The position numbers and the translations under genes are program-made. Shown here piece by piece: positions 35,754 through 45,125 of a DNA stretch of 64,000 nt (positions are counted from its first letter, which is position 1; the number at the start of each line of letters is the position of its first letter). Under the pieces are notes generated by a model, which was not told the DNA's origin, searched no databases, and saw only the letters and a list, made by a program, of their open reading frames with translations. This DNA is from Bin5 sp965221145. GTDB lineage: Bacteria; Chloroflexota; Anaerolineae; Caldilineales; Caldilineaceae. The stretch is taken from positions 248,001 through 312,000 of the forward strand of contig OZ244877.1 in the NCBI GenBank assembly GCA_965221145.1, in the 5' to 3' direction.

Positions 35754-35907
35754 ACCTGAACGGACAGTTTCTGAGGCGCGGCAACGCCTGATGTCGTGTT
35801 GTAAAGGAAGGCGCGCTAAGTTGTCAGCACGGGCGCGCGGCCTGATGACTGTTGGGTCCATCGATTGACTCTGCCTAGGCGGAGGGACCACCGCAACTTC
35901 CGAGGCT

Positions 35908-36687
35908 CTACTCTGCCCAGGACCCCTTGGCCATCAGCCCGCCGTCTACATTGACATATTCACCGGTCATGAAGGATGCGGCATCGCTGCTGAGGAAGAG
36001 TACGACGGCGGCGATCTCCTCCGGTTTGCCGATGCGCCCGATGGGGTGTTGGTCGGCGGCGGCGGAACGGAGCGCCTCCCGGTCGTGGTCGACGCTTTCC
36101 AACGCCAGGTGCGTCTCGATGGTGCCGGGATTGACCGCCAGAACGCGAATGTTCTGCTCCGCATATTCGAGAGCCAACTGTTGCGTGAGCGAGATCATGC
36201 CGCCTTTGCTGGCCGCATAGGCCGGCACGCCTTTCATCGACTGGCGGCCCTGTACGCTGGCGATATTGACGATGACGCCCCCGCCCCGTTTCAGCATCTC
36301 CGGCACAGCATACTTTGACATCAGGAACCCGCTCTTCAGGTTGACGGCCAGAATGCGATCCCATGTCTCTTCAGGAAACTCATGGGCGGGGAGGTAGCTG
36401 TCAAGCGGCTGGATGCCGACGTTGTTGACAAGAACATCAACCCCGCCGCTCCCGGCCGCCTGGCGTACCAACGCCTCGCAGGTGGATGACTGGGAGACGT
36501 CGGCGTTCACGAAGGTGATCGAACCGGGCAGGGAGGCGCTCTCGGCTTCAATGCGCGCGCCTGCTTCCGTGTCCACATCGGCGCTGAATACATTGGCCCC
36601 GGCCTGGGCAAACGCCCGTGTTACCCCTTCTCCGATGCCCTTGGCTCCACCTGTCACGATGACTGTCTTGCCGTTGAATTCGCTCAT
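35908..36687 (-). CDS. Short-chain dehydrogenase/reductase
   Basis: Rossmann-fold NAD(P)-dependent oxidoreductase of 259 residues. The glycine motif TGGAKGIGEGV, NNVGIQ, the catalytic Ser-Tyr-Lys set (IASVQGRQ, YAASKGG) and NPGTIETHL are in the classical order. The Asp in SADVDTEAG after the second strand suggests NAD preference. The substrate is unknown. It lies on the opposite strand to the B12 operon and borders the module-shuffled locus. Confidence 0.93.
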   Translation of the reverse strand: MSEFNGKTVIVTGGAKGIGEGVTRAFAQAGANVFSADVDTEAGARIEAESASLPGSITFVNADVSQSSTCEALVRQAAGSGGVDVLVNNVGIQPLDSYLPAHEFPEETWDRILAVNLKSGFLMSKYAVPEMLKRGGGVIVNIASVQGRQSMKGVPAYAASKGGMISLTQQLALEYAEQNIRVLAVNPGTIETHLALESVDHDREALRSAAADQHPIGRIGKPEEIAAVVLFLSSDAASFMTGEYVNVDGGLMAKGSWAE

Positions 36688-36783
36688 AGCTGTACCTCCA
36701 TCTTTTCGGTGTTATCTTTGTCGAAGAACGGTGCTCCCCTATTATCGTTCCGATGCGAGAGAATCCGCAATCGTTCGCGCGTC

Positions 36784-37190
36784 CTATTCGGAGATCTCCA
36801 TGTCAGCCCTAGCTGTTCCCGGCGCAAGTCGGTACGGATTGACGATGAATTCCGCCAATTTCTTCGGTGTCCAGGCGATGTTCAGCGCGGTCAGGGCGGC
36901 CGTGGCATTAAAGGTGGCGACGCGGCCTGCCCGCCTGCCGATCACCCCGTCCCGATGCGGGTCAATCTTCACTGTTATCTCTGCCCGAACGGAGTATACA
37001 ATAGATTGCCCAGCATCAGAGGGTTGCGCGTATTGAGCCTGCTCCATAGTTGTCCACTCCTGCGAACGTGTGTCACTAGCTACCAGCACGGCGCGATCCA
37101 GCATGATGAGGCGCTTGGGGCCGAACTTAGAATCGAAGAGTTCCAGTTGTACCGTCATACTTACCTCGAACTGGTTGAAGACCTCTCATT
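36784..37190 (-). pseudogene. Composite remnant: glycosyltransferase-tail fragment joined to cytochrome c fragment
   Basis: The upstream part reads VQLELFDSKF and LIMLDRAVLVASD, which matches LQLELFDNEL and IMLDHVMLVAC in the C-terminal region of the protein at 37250. The downstream part reads DGVIGRRAGRVATF, ALTALNIAWT, KLAEF and LAPGTARAD, matching the end of the cytochrome c domains at 40732 and 45126. The haem motif CxxCH is missing and the axial Met position is Arg (GTARAD instead of GTAMAD). It cannot bind haem as a normal class I cytochrome. A 124-residue frame remains open from 37158. Confidence 0.65.
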
Positions 37191-37249
37191 TTTGTTATCC
37201 ACAGGCAATGCCGTCGGCCTAGTTGGATGGGTCTTAGAGGGGTATCCTG

Positions 37250-40200
37250 TCACTGGGCCTTCGCCAGCCGCAGGCGCGCCAGGGTAATCTCCGGCTCCCA
37301 GACACCCTGTTGAACAATCGACGCCTGGGTCTCGAAGTTGTAGACCACCATCCTCAACTCGTAATCGCCAGGCGGAAGCTCAACCGGGAAGTCAAGCTGG
37401 AACAGGGTGTCGACCGGTTCATTCGCCGGCCACTGGCTCGTAGGCCAGTGGTTCGCTGGTTGCCACAGAAGATCATCCGTCTGGTAGACCATTTCGTTCT
37501 CAGCATTGTGCAGGCGCAGGGATATCGCATAATCGACATCCAGCCCGGGGTCGATCTGCCATTGCAGAACACCCCACAGTGGACGCACCCATCCCAGGTC
37601 GAGCACCTGCTGCGATGACAGTTGCTCCGCGCCCTGACCCAGAGCAAGCCCGTGGAACGCGATGCCGCCATCATAGTTGACTGTCAGCGGCTCCAACTGT
37701 TCATAGAAAGTCCAGGGGCGCTCAATCGAGATATCGGCGTAGTTGTGGACCTGAAAGTCGCCGTACTCGTCGCTGCTCAGGTTACGTCCGTACTTTGTCA
37801 GCAGAAAGGCCAGCGGCTTGATATCTTCGTCCACCCAGCGATTCTCGCTGTTCCAGTCCACAACCTTCACCGTGGACAGTTCCGCCATGAACGTGAGGAT
37901 GGATTCAATCTCTTGCGCCAGATCGGGCGCGTCCATGCGGATTGTATGGACAGACGCTTCGCCTTGATAGAGGTATCGGAGGCTGAACTCCTCCAGCGAA
38001 ACGGGGATCAGGTAGGCTGTGTCGGCGCCGTCCGGCTGCGCGCTCAGTGCCCGGGCCAGGATGGTCGGCTCCTCAGTCTGGCATGGTTCACAAGCCACCA
38101 ACATGACGTGGTCCAGCATGATGTGGCCCCACTCGTCCAGCTCGTTGTCGAAAAGCTCCAGTTGCAGGGAGTTGCCGGCGACGTAGGCCAGCGGATGAAC
38201 AACCAACTCAAACTGCTCGTACCTCCGACCGCGCCAAACCGCGACTTCCTCGCCGTCGGCAAGCAGGCGCACCCCGACCCCCTCAGCGTCACCTCCGCTA
38301 ATCAGAAAGGCGAGATATTGGTCAGCCGCGGCGGTGAACTTGGGCGAGCGCGCCTTGCCGGTCGCCCAAGTTCCCACATCGGGATGATAGCTCGTCAGAA
38401 AACCGGAATCGGCGCGGCCCCAGATCAGCTTTTGTCCCTCGTTGCGCTCGTGCTGACCAAAGTTGCTGACCGCCTCGCCTGTCAACCGCCAGCCGTCAAA
38501 GCCGTTCTCGAACTGTCCGAGAAGCTGCTCGCCAACATAGGTGTGGTCGCCGACAAGAAACCGGTTGCGGGCAGGCTCGCTGTTCGAAAATATCTTTCTG
38601 GCTCTCAGGTCGCGTTCGCCGAAAAGTTCAGTGGCCCACTGCGCGCTGACAGTATTGAAGGGCATCCACAGGTCGGGGCCGACCTCGACAGCGTAGTCTG
38701 CGCGTTCGAGCGCCTCGCTGGCGCTGGAGGCCGGGTAGAATATATCAAAGTTGACGCCCCGCTGGCGCTGGTATTCGGGCGACGCCTTGCGGTCGTGGGC
38801 CATGAGGCGATCGGGATTGGAGTGCATGACCGGCGTGCGCGCCACCGTCGCGTCGGTCAGGCCATGGAAGTCGATGACTTTCAGGTCCGGAAGGTAATAG
38901 AACTTTCCGAGGCCGCCGTCAACCGTCAGCGCGTCATCGGGGATGGTCCCACGCGCCATCGTTTCGTATGGACTCCAGTCTCCAATATGCCAGTCGGCAA
39001 CAGCGCGGTGATCAGTAAAGCGTCTGGCGACGACGTGTCTGGCAGAGAGCCGCCTCAGGTCGTTGGAGATGGCGACGAGCGCCGGCATCCCCGGCGCGGC
39101 CAGCAGCCAGCCTGTGTTTTCTGCATCGAGTTCGGCATAGGGCGTACCGTCCTGCTCGCGTAGCGCCGTCCCCTCGAATAGTAGTACGCCCTGAATCGCG
39201 TTGGCGTAAAACAGCACGGGCAGGAAGAGCGCGATCGTGTAGAACTCCCCCCTGACCGCCCAACCCGGAACGCGCGGCAATCGCCGCAGGCCGGACGCAA
39301 CGCTCGCGCCGAGGAGCGCGATGCCTTCGGCGGCAGGAACCGCCAACAGAGGCCAGTAATAGTCCAGAGGGCGATACTCGAAGTGGTCGCCGCCAATCGG
39401 CAGCAGATAAGCCATGTGGGCGACGACACAGAGCAGCGCCAGCGCGTACGTGCCATCTCGAACCGTCCGCCAGCGTGTGTGCAGAGCCAGATACGCCAGC
39501 GGCAACAGCAGATAGAGGCCGGTCTCCAGCGCGGCGGCCCAGAGGTAGCGGAATCCCGACTCGTACCAGGGCCGGACGTGTTTGGCGTAGTAAGTGTTGG
39601 GCAGCCACTCGCCGTAATAGGCGTAGCGGAACAGAAAGTGGGCAGCGACAAGCACAACAAACGGCGCAACCAGGGGAATCATCTCTCGGGCCAGTCTGGA
39701 GAGATTCCTTTCGCCGGTCATCATGCGCTGGACGGCGAACCAGCCGAAGCAGCAGGCCGCCAGCATCAGGCCTTCCGGTCGCGTCAATTCGGCCGCGGCC
39801 AGGCTCAGCGACGCGGCCAGCAAGCTCCAGCGGCTGTTGCGGTACACGCCCAGACAGACGACCGCCGCAATGATGAAAAAGGTGAACTGCCGCGTCTCCA
39901 GCCCGCCGCTTGATGTCCAGACGGCAAAGGTCGCGCTGCTGCATAACAGGCCCAACGCCATCCAGCCGACCAGGCCCCGGCTGCGGAGAGAGGGCAGGCG
40001 GGCAAGCCACCACAACATGACCGCGATTGTTCCGATCGTGTAAGCGACAGAGAGCCACGGCGCGGCCTGCTCCGGGCGCACGCCGAATATCTCCCAGATA
40101 GCCGCCAACTCCAGAATCCACAGAAAGTTGGTGTAGCCCTCGACGTACTCGCCGGGATTGAACACCAGGCCGTTGCCTTCGAGCAGATTGCGCGTGTAAC

Positions 40201-40363
40201 GAAAGCTGATGAAAGCGTCGTCGCACAGGAACCAGGCAACGCTGGAGAGCCAAGCCAGGAGTGCCAACCAGGGTAGATATGACAGGAAGGATACAAGGGG
40301 CAGATTTACGAGAGTTCGGGTTTCCTTCAATGCTTTCCTCATATTTGATAAGCTTTGGAACAT
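37250..40363 (-). CDS. Large GT39-like membrane glycosyltransferase with extracytoplasmic tail
   Basis: About 1037 residues. The N-terminal part (roughly the first 400 residues) has about ten hydrophobic helices with the acidic motif CDDAFISFRYTRNLLEGNG near the first loop, as in GT-C enzymes that use lipid-linked sugars. The C-terminal 600 residues are hydrophilic, with beta-rich segments resembling carbohydrate-binding modules (for example LQLELFDNELDEWGHIMLDH). The frame opens at 40435, but its first 24 residues read as a remnant of domain X, so the ATG at 40363 (or 40342) is preferred. No good ribosome binding site is seen. The role is probably glycosylation of an exported protein or glycan. 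Confidence 0.78.
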   Translation of the reverse strand: MFQSLSNMRKALKETRTLVNLPLVSFLSYLPWLALLAWLSSVAWFLCDDAFISFRYTRNLLEGNGLVFNPGEYVEGYTNFLWILELAAIWEIFGVRPEQAAPWLSVAYTIGTIAVMLWWLARLPSLRSRGLVGWMALGLLCSSATFAVWTSSGGLETRQFTFFIIAAVVCLGVYRNSRWSLLAASLSLAAAELTRPEGLMLAACCFGWFAVQRMMTGERNLSRLAREMIPLVAPFVVLVAAHFLFRYAYYGEWLPNTYYAKHVRPWYESGFRYLWAAALETGLYLLLPLAYLALHTRWRTVRDGTYALALLCVVAHMAYLLPIGGDHFEYRPLDYYWPLLAVPAAEGIALLGASVASGLRRLPRVPGWAVRGEFYTIALFLPVLFYANAIQGVLLFEGTALREQDGTPYAELDAENTGWLLAAPGMPALVAISNDLRRLSARHVVARRFTDHRAVADWHIGDWSPYETMARGTIPDDALTVDGGLGKFYYLPDLKVIDFHGLTDATVARTPVMHSNPDRLMAHDRKASPEYQRQRGVNFDIFYPASSASEALERADYAVEVGPDLWMPFNTVSAQWATELFGERDLRARKIFSNSEPARNRFLVGDHTYVGEQLLGQFENGFDGWRLTGEAVSNFGQHERNEGQKLIWGRADSGFLTSYHPDVGTWATGKARSPKFTAAADQYLAFLISGGDAEGVGVRLLADGEEVAVWRGRRYEQFELVVHPLAYVAGNSLQLELFDNELDEWGHIMLDHVMLVACEPCQTEEPTILARALSAQPDGADTAYLIPVSLEEFSLRYLYQGEASVHTIRMDAPDLAQEIESILTFMAELSTVKVVDWNSENRWVDEDIKPLAFLLTKYGRNLSSDEYGDFQVHNYADISIERPWTFYEQLEPLTVNYDGGIAFHGLALGQGAEQLSSQQVLDLGWVRPLWGVLQWQIDPGLDVDYAISLRLHNAENEMVYQTDDLLWQPANHWPTSQWPANEPVDTLFQLDFPVELPPGDYELRMVVYNFETQASIVQQGVWEPEITLARLRLAKAQ

Positions 40364-40374
40364 AGGAGGATTTC

Positions 40375-40519
40375 TTATGCTTGCTGTGAAAAGGAAGGGT
40401 TGAGAAAGATCGTTCTCACTGCAAGGATTCTTCACAAAGATCGGCCAGTTTCCGCAGATCTTGACTTTGAAGAAGGAGCGTATGGCGGGATTGTCGACTC
40501 TTGTGTCGTGGGAGGAGCG
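40375..40519 (-). pseudogene. Decayed fragment of domain X upstream of the glycosyltransferase
   Basis: Minus-strand translation gives DNPAIRSFFKV, then FVKNPCSENDLSQPFLFTAS, which lines up with DPAVRSLLDAN, VYVKSPCS and DLSHRFFLHIS of the domain X copy at 5856. About 48 residues are recognisable and the rest is gone. The start of the longest frame at 40435 lies inside this remnant. Confidence 0.6.
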
Positions 40520-40731
40520 AAACTGGGGCTGCTCTGGTCAATTGTGGTTCTGAACGAAGCGGCGCCACCTTCTAGGCTGCGAAGAAAATCAGTACCCACG
40601 GGAACCGTCCTGAACACGTCTCTCAAAGAACTATCGATGCATTCGCAATCCGTACCGTCTCACATTAGGGTAAGATTATTATTTCCTCCCTATGCCTTGG
40701 GGCAAGACGAGCCGCAGAGAGGTAATCCTCA

Positions 40732-41391
40732 TCATCTGTCTGCTGTGAGAAAGTCGGCAATGATGTGTGCTTCCTCTGCGGTGACACCTGTGTCAGGCAT
40801 AGAGGTGCCCGGCGCAAACTGGGAAGGACTGGCGATGAATTCTGCCAGATTTTCTCGTGTCCAGACGATGTCCAGCGAGGTCAGGGCGGCCGAGCCGGTG
40901 AAGCCGGCGACGTGACCGGCCCGCCTTCCGATCACACCGTTCAGATGCGGGCCAATGGTATGCTCCGCAGCCAGGTTGTGACAAATCGCGCAATGTGAGG
41001 TAAAGAGCGCTGCGCCGGAAGAAGTTTCCTCTGCTCCCGTCTGCGCGTAAGGCGATTCCTTAGTTTCCGGCGCGGCCGCAAAGGCCGGATCACCGAATGT
41101 ATGACTGCCTTCCCAAATCGGGCCTTTCCAGGAGATTTCGCCTTCAGGGCTCTGTACGCGGATGACCTGTCCGGTGTAGATGTGTTTGACATCATGCTCT
41201 GGCAGGGCGTAGGCCACGATGCATCCAAACTCGTTCAATGAGGCGCCGACGGTGTAATTGAAAGAGTAGAAGTCATAGACGTTGAAACCGTGTTGCTCAT
41301 TCTCCTCCGAAAGGTCTTTCGCATCAACCGGGGTGATGTGCAAAAAGAATCGGTGAGAGAGATCGTCCTCACTACAACGGCCTCTTACATA
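40732..41391 (-). pseudogene. 3' part of an IS-interrupted dehydrogenase/domain X/cytochrome c gene
   Basis: Continues the gene whose 5' part is at 42892-44923. It encodes the second half of a domain X copy (RGRCSEDDLSHRFFLHITP to EISWKGPIWEG) and then a class I cytochrome c: haem motif CAICH, GPHLNGVIGRRAGHVAGF, and PGTSMPDTG with the likely axial Met. The stop is at 40732. Reading across the insertion with one TTACATA copy gives an uninterrupted WLIYVRGRCSEDD. Confidence 0.85.
41385..41391. repeat. Left target-site duplication TTACATA
   Basis: Identical to 42892-42898 on the other side of the insertion sequence. The intact paralogue at 45126-47276 has a single TTACATA at the equivalent place (about 45778-45784). 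Confidence 0.85.
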
Positions 41392-42891
41392 CTCGACACT
41401 GGCGAAAAGTAGAACATGGGAGGCTTCCTGAGTAGAATGGTAGAGAACCATTCGACCGGTTCCAACAGGAGGCGCTCCCATGCTCAAGCTAATTGTACAA
41501 CATTCGCCCTTATTGGTCACGTTCTTGCTCAGTTTGAAGATGCGGCTGACGAAGCCACAGTACCGGCATGTGCTACGTATGACGGACAGCCTGATCGTAT
41601 CGGATGTGCGACACAAGACAATCGCCAGCCTGTATCGGCTTATTGTCGATGCGCCGGATGCGTCGAATGGTGCGGACAATCTGCGCATCAGTCCCTATGA
41701 GGCCGAAGATATCCGCTCGTGCCAGCGCCAGTTTGTGGTCAGGGAGTTGACCGAACATGCGCAGCAAACGGGCAACTGGGTCGTTACGGTAAGCATTGAC
41801 GACTCTCTGGGCGCCAAGGATAAGAATACACGACATCTGCAGGCAGTCGATTTTCATCACGACCACACCAAGTCAGGAGCAAGGAGGCAGCGCTACACCA
41901 ACGGCACAGTACACGTAGAAGTGCGGATTCAGTGCGGCGACTTTGCCTACGTGTTCGATTGGCGCCTCTTTATGCGTGAGCGCACGGTGCGCCGCCTCAA
42001 CCGCACGCGTCCGCTGGCACAACGCGTACGCTATCGCAAGAAGGGCAGCCTGGCCCAGGAGATGTTGACCGCATTGCACCAACTGCTGCCGGCGCAGTTT
42101 CGGGTTACAGTGCTCTGTGACAGTTGGTATGCCTCAAACCGCTTATTCAAGTTCTGCCGGCGACGCAACTGGCATCTGATCTGTGCCATTAAGTCGAATC
42201 GCATCCTGGACGGAATCAGGCTCTCGCAATGGAACCGACAACTCAAGCACCAGCAGTATCGGCGCATCCGCCTGACTGCTACAGGCTCGCAGGCGCAGAG
42301 CTATCTGCTGCGTACGCTGCGGGGCAAGCTCAACAAGCTGCCCTTTGAAGTCTGTGTTTTGATCAGCAAACGGCACCATCGGGACAAACACCCGAAGTAC
42401 TTTCTCTGCACTGACCTATCGCTGTCAGCACAGAAAGCACTGTCTTGCTACCAAAAACGTTGGTCCATTGAGGTAGACAACTTTTTCGTCAAACAGTTCT
42501 TGGGCTTGACTGATTTCCGCGTGCAGTCGTTTGAAGCAACCGAAAAATGGTTTGCCATCGTCTTCCTGGCTTACATCTTTCTGCAATGGCGTCTCAATCA
42601 TGCGGCGAGAGAGGACTGCTTCGCCTCGCTTGCCGACGTAATTCGTCGCCATCGGCAGGAGCATGCTCGTTCGCTGTTGCAAACAGCTTGTCAGGAAGCC
42701 GCGCGCTTGGCCGATGTCGCGCCGATCTTGCAACGCTTCATCCACTAACCAACCTGAGCGCCTCGGTTGTCCGGCTACACGTTACACCCATTCAAGAAGG
42801 CTCGACTGACCTTCTCTATTCCCGCCTGCCAATTGGCAGGCGCTACAACTGCTTTGCCCTTTCACTCTGGCCTGATTTCGCCAGAGTCCAG
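41392..42891 (+). mobile_element. 1500-bp insertion sequence, IS4/IS701-like, with 16-bp imperfect terminal inverted repeats
   Basis: The left end CTCGACACTGGCGAAA and the inverted right end CTGGACTCTGGCGAAA match at 14 of 16 positions. It is flanked by a 7-bp direct repeat, TTACATA. One transposase gene (41480-42748) fills most of it. An 18-bp perfect palindrome, GCCTGCCAATTGGCAGGC (42824-42841), lies between the transposase stop and the right end. Deleting the element plus one repeat restores the host frame exactly (2685 nt from 44923 to 40732, a multiple of three), so the insertion is clean and recent. Confidence 0.9.
41480..42748 (+). CDS. DDE transposase (IS4/IS701-like)
   Basis: A 422-residue transposase. 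Probable catalytic acids are Asp in VTVSIDDSL, Asp in VLCDSWYASN and Glu in KRWSIEVDNFFVKQ, followed by FLAYIFLQWRL as in many IS4-group DDE enzymes. AGGAGG (41467-41472) lies 7 nt upstream of the ATG. The frame is intact, so the element may still be active. I do not recognise the exact IS name. Confidence 0.88.
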   Translation: MLKLIVQHSPLLVTFLLSLKMRLTKPQYRHVLRMTDSLIVSDVRHKTIASLYRLIVDAPDASNGADNLRISPYEAEDIRSCQRQFVVRELTEHAQQTGNWVVTVSIDDSLGAKDKNTRHLQAVDFHHDHTKSGARRQRYTNGTVHVEVRIQCGDFAYVFDWRLFMRERTVRRLNRTRPLAQRVRYRKKGSLAQEMLTALHQLLPAQFRVTVLCDSWYASNRLFKFCRRRNWHLICAIKSNRILDGIRLSQWNRQLKHQQYRRIRLTATGSQAQSYLLRTLRGKLNKLPFEVCVLISKRHHRDKHPKYFLCTDLSLSAQKALSCYQKRWSIEVDNFFVKQFLGLTDFRVQSFEATEKWFAIVFLAYIFLQWRLNHAAREDCFASLADVIRRHRQEHARSLLQTACQEAARLADVAPILQRFIH

Positions 42892-42898
42892 TTACATA
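42892..42898. repeat. Right target-site duplication TTACATA
   Basis: Pairs with 41385-41391 and directly abuts the right inverted repeat of the insertion sequence. Confidence 0.85.
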
Positions 42899-44923
42899 GA
42901 TCAACCAATTATCATGGGCATACACGTTAAAGTGGGACCGCACTATTGGAGCACCAAAATCTTCGTCGAGGAGGGAGCGAATATTGGGGTCCTCGGATTT
43001 CTCCATGATTCTGGAAACATCTTTGGCGATGAGAAGGGAATTCCCCTCCTCTGTTGGACGCGACTCGCTTTGCCGACTGTCTGCCTGCGTGAGCGGCGCG
43101 TTCTCTCCCTCAAGTGTGGCGGCGGAAGTGGGATCGCTGAAAGAATAATCGCCCGACCAAACCGGACCCTTCCAGGAGACTTCGCCGGCAGCGTCAACTA
43201 CGCGTATGACCTGGCCGGTGAAAATCCGTTCTATTTCATAATCTGGAAGCGCGCGGACTACTATGCAAACGGCTTCATTTATGGCGGCGCCGGTGCTTTC
43301 ACCGTAGGAATAAAAGTCATGGACGTTTATGCCATATTGTCTATGACCCTCCGCAAGGTCGTTTGCATGGACTGGAGTGATGTGCAATAGGAAGGTATGC
43401 GAAAGATCGCTTTCACTGCAAGGACTCTTCAAGTAGACCAGCTGGTCTTCGACGATGTATACGTTGAAGAGGGAGCGTATGACGGGATTGTCGATACTTG
43501 CGTCAGAGAGGGACCGAATTAAGGGATCGTCGGCGTCCCTGATGACTCTGGAAACATCTGTACAGACATCGTCGGCGTCATACGAATATATCGACTCGGC
43601 ATCGTTCTCATCCTGACAGTATATCGGAGCGCGCTGTAAGAAGAGGATCTTGGCATAATCGGCCAGCAGAGCGATGCGCCCGTCGGGCAACTGTGTAATG
43701 TCACGGATGCGTTCGCCTATCATGATACGTTCGATATATGTGACGCGCTCTTGGCGAAGACGGACACGAAAGAGGGAAAGATCTTTCAGAGACGCGATCA
43801 GCAGATCGTTTTTCCATAAGGGAAACTGTCGACTGTCGCTGACAATCAGATTTGATATTGCGATCGAGGGTATCCATGCAAACACCGGCTCTTCAAAGCC
43901 ATCATGCCGACCTTGCACTTTGCTATAAGGCCATATCCTATTCCCATAATTAATGCCATAGGTAACGTAGGGCCATCCATAGTTCAGACCCGGTCTCGCC
44001 AGGTTGAGTTCATCGCCGCCTTGGGGGCCATGTTCGGTCTGCCACAGGTTGCCTTCCGCATCGCGTGCGAGACCTTGCGGATTGCGTAGACCACTCGTTA
44101 CTATTTCAGCCTTGCCTTCTGTCAAATCGATACGAACCAGCCTGCCCAAGTGGGAATCAGGATCAACGACAGGCGCTCTCTCCTGGTCTACCGATTCTTG
44201 CCGCTCATGCCACTCATACCATCCGTGGTCACCAATGGCAACCAGGAGATGCTCGGCGCCGTCCATCAACATCCGTCCACCGGCCTGTATTCCTCCCCCA
44301 ATACGCGGGGGTTCCCCTTGCGAGGGGCCGAAGATAGTTTTCTGGATACATGGATTCGCTGTAAACTCCGTCTTCCAATCGCCGGAAACCGTCACCTGCC
44401 CCTGATCCAGACTTAACAACGTAGAAGAGATGCGGAACTCCACACATTCTCCTGCGAGATAGTGATGTGAGACAAATAACGTGAATCTGTCTGACAGTCG
44501 CTCGTGAAGCAGGATATCAGCAACGCGAAAGCCGACCCAGAAAGTCGGGTCTGCTGAATCCGACTCATTCATGGGGACTCTCTGTGGAAAATAGTTCACC
44601 TCGCCGTCAGCATGTATCAGGGCGATGCGCCCTCTTGGCGTCACCAACAGCAGATTATCTCCCAGTGGTTCGATTCCACCGCCATGATCGCGGAATGCTT
44701 CAAGCTCAACCACATGGGGTTGAAGCTCATATAAGTGAGATGTAATAAACGGAGGATCTGAGGTGAAGAAGACCGCCTCGCCGACTTCGTTGCGGGCCGC
44801 TTCGGTCAATGTGGGCTGCAAGAGAAGAAGCGCCAAAGTGAGAATGGCGACGCAAAACAGGAACGAATTGAAATGCCGCCAATGCCATTTTCTCAGGAAT
44901 ATGTCACCTGCTCTTGCATTCAT
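42892..44923 (-). pseudogene. 5' part of the IS-interrupted dehydrogenase/domain X/cytochrome c gene
   Basis: Encodes a signal peptide or N-terminal anchor (start ATG 44923, hydrophobic FLFCVAILTLALLLL), then a beta-propeller of the glucose/sorbosone dehydrogenase family with NPQGLARDAEGNLWQTEHG, GGDELNLARPGLNYGWPYV and RDITQLPDGRIALL. One complete domain X (about 43545-43140) and the beginning of a second (SRIMEKSEDPNIRSLLDE) follow before the insertion. An upstream ATG at 45049 would add 42 unconserved residues. With the part at 40732-41391 the ancestral product was about 894 residues with two domain X copies. Confidence 0.83.
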
Positions 44924-45125
44924 TTGGTTATTCTCTAGGCGGTTGAATATCGCAACACAATAGCAAACGCCCTCCTGCTCAACATTTCCGGGCCGCAATC
45001 TCCGCTTCCTCACTTTCAAAGTTATCATTACGGTCTCACCTCGGGTCAAGTGTCTGTCGAACTGATTGTCTTGACGTCACCGGGCAGTTTGCCTTTGTTG
45101 CCAAGTCGAAGAGCGGAGTACCGCA

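Noticed and set aside
42782..45049. Annotating the full 755-codon frame as an intact gene
   Set aside because: Its last 37 codons read into the insertion sequence, so the frame is a truncated gene, not a natural product.
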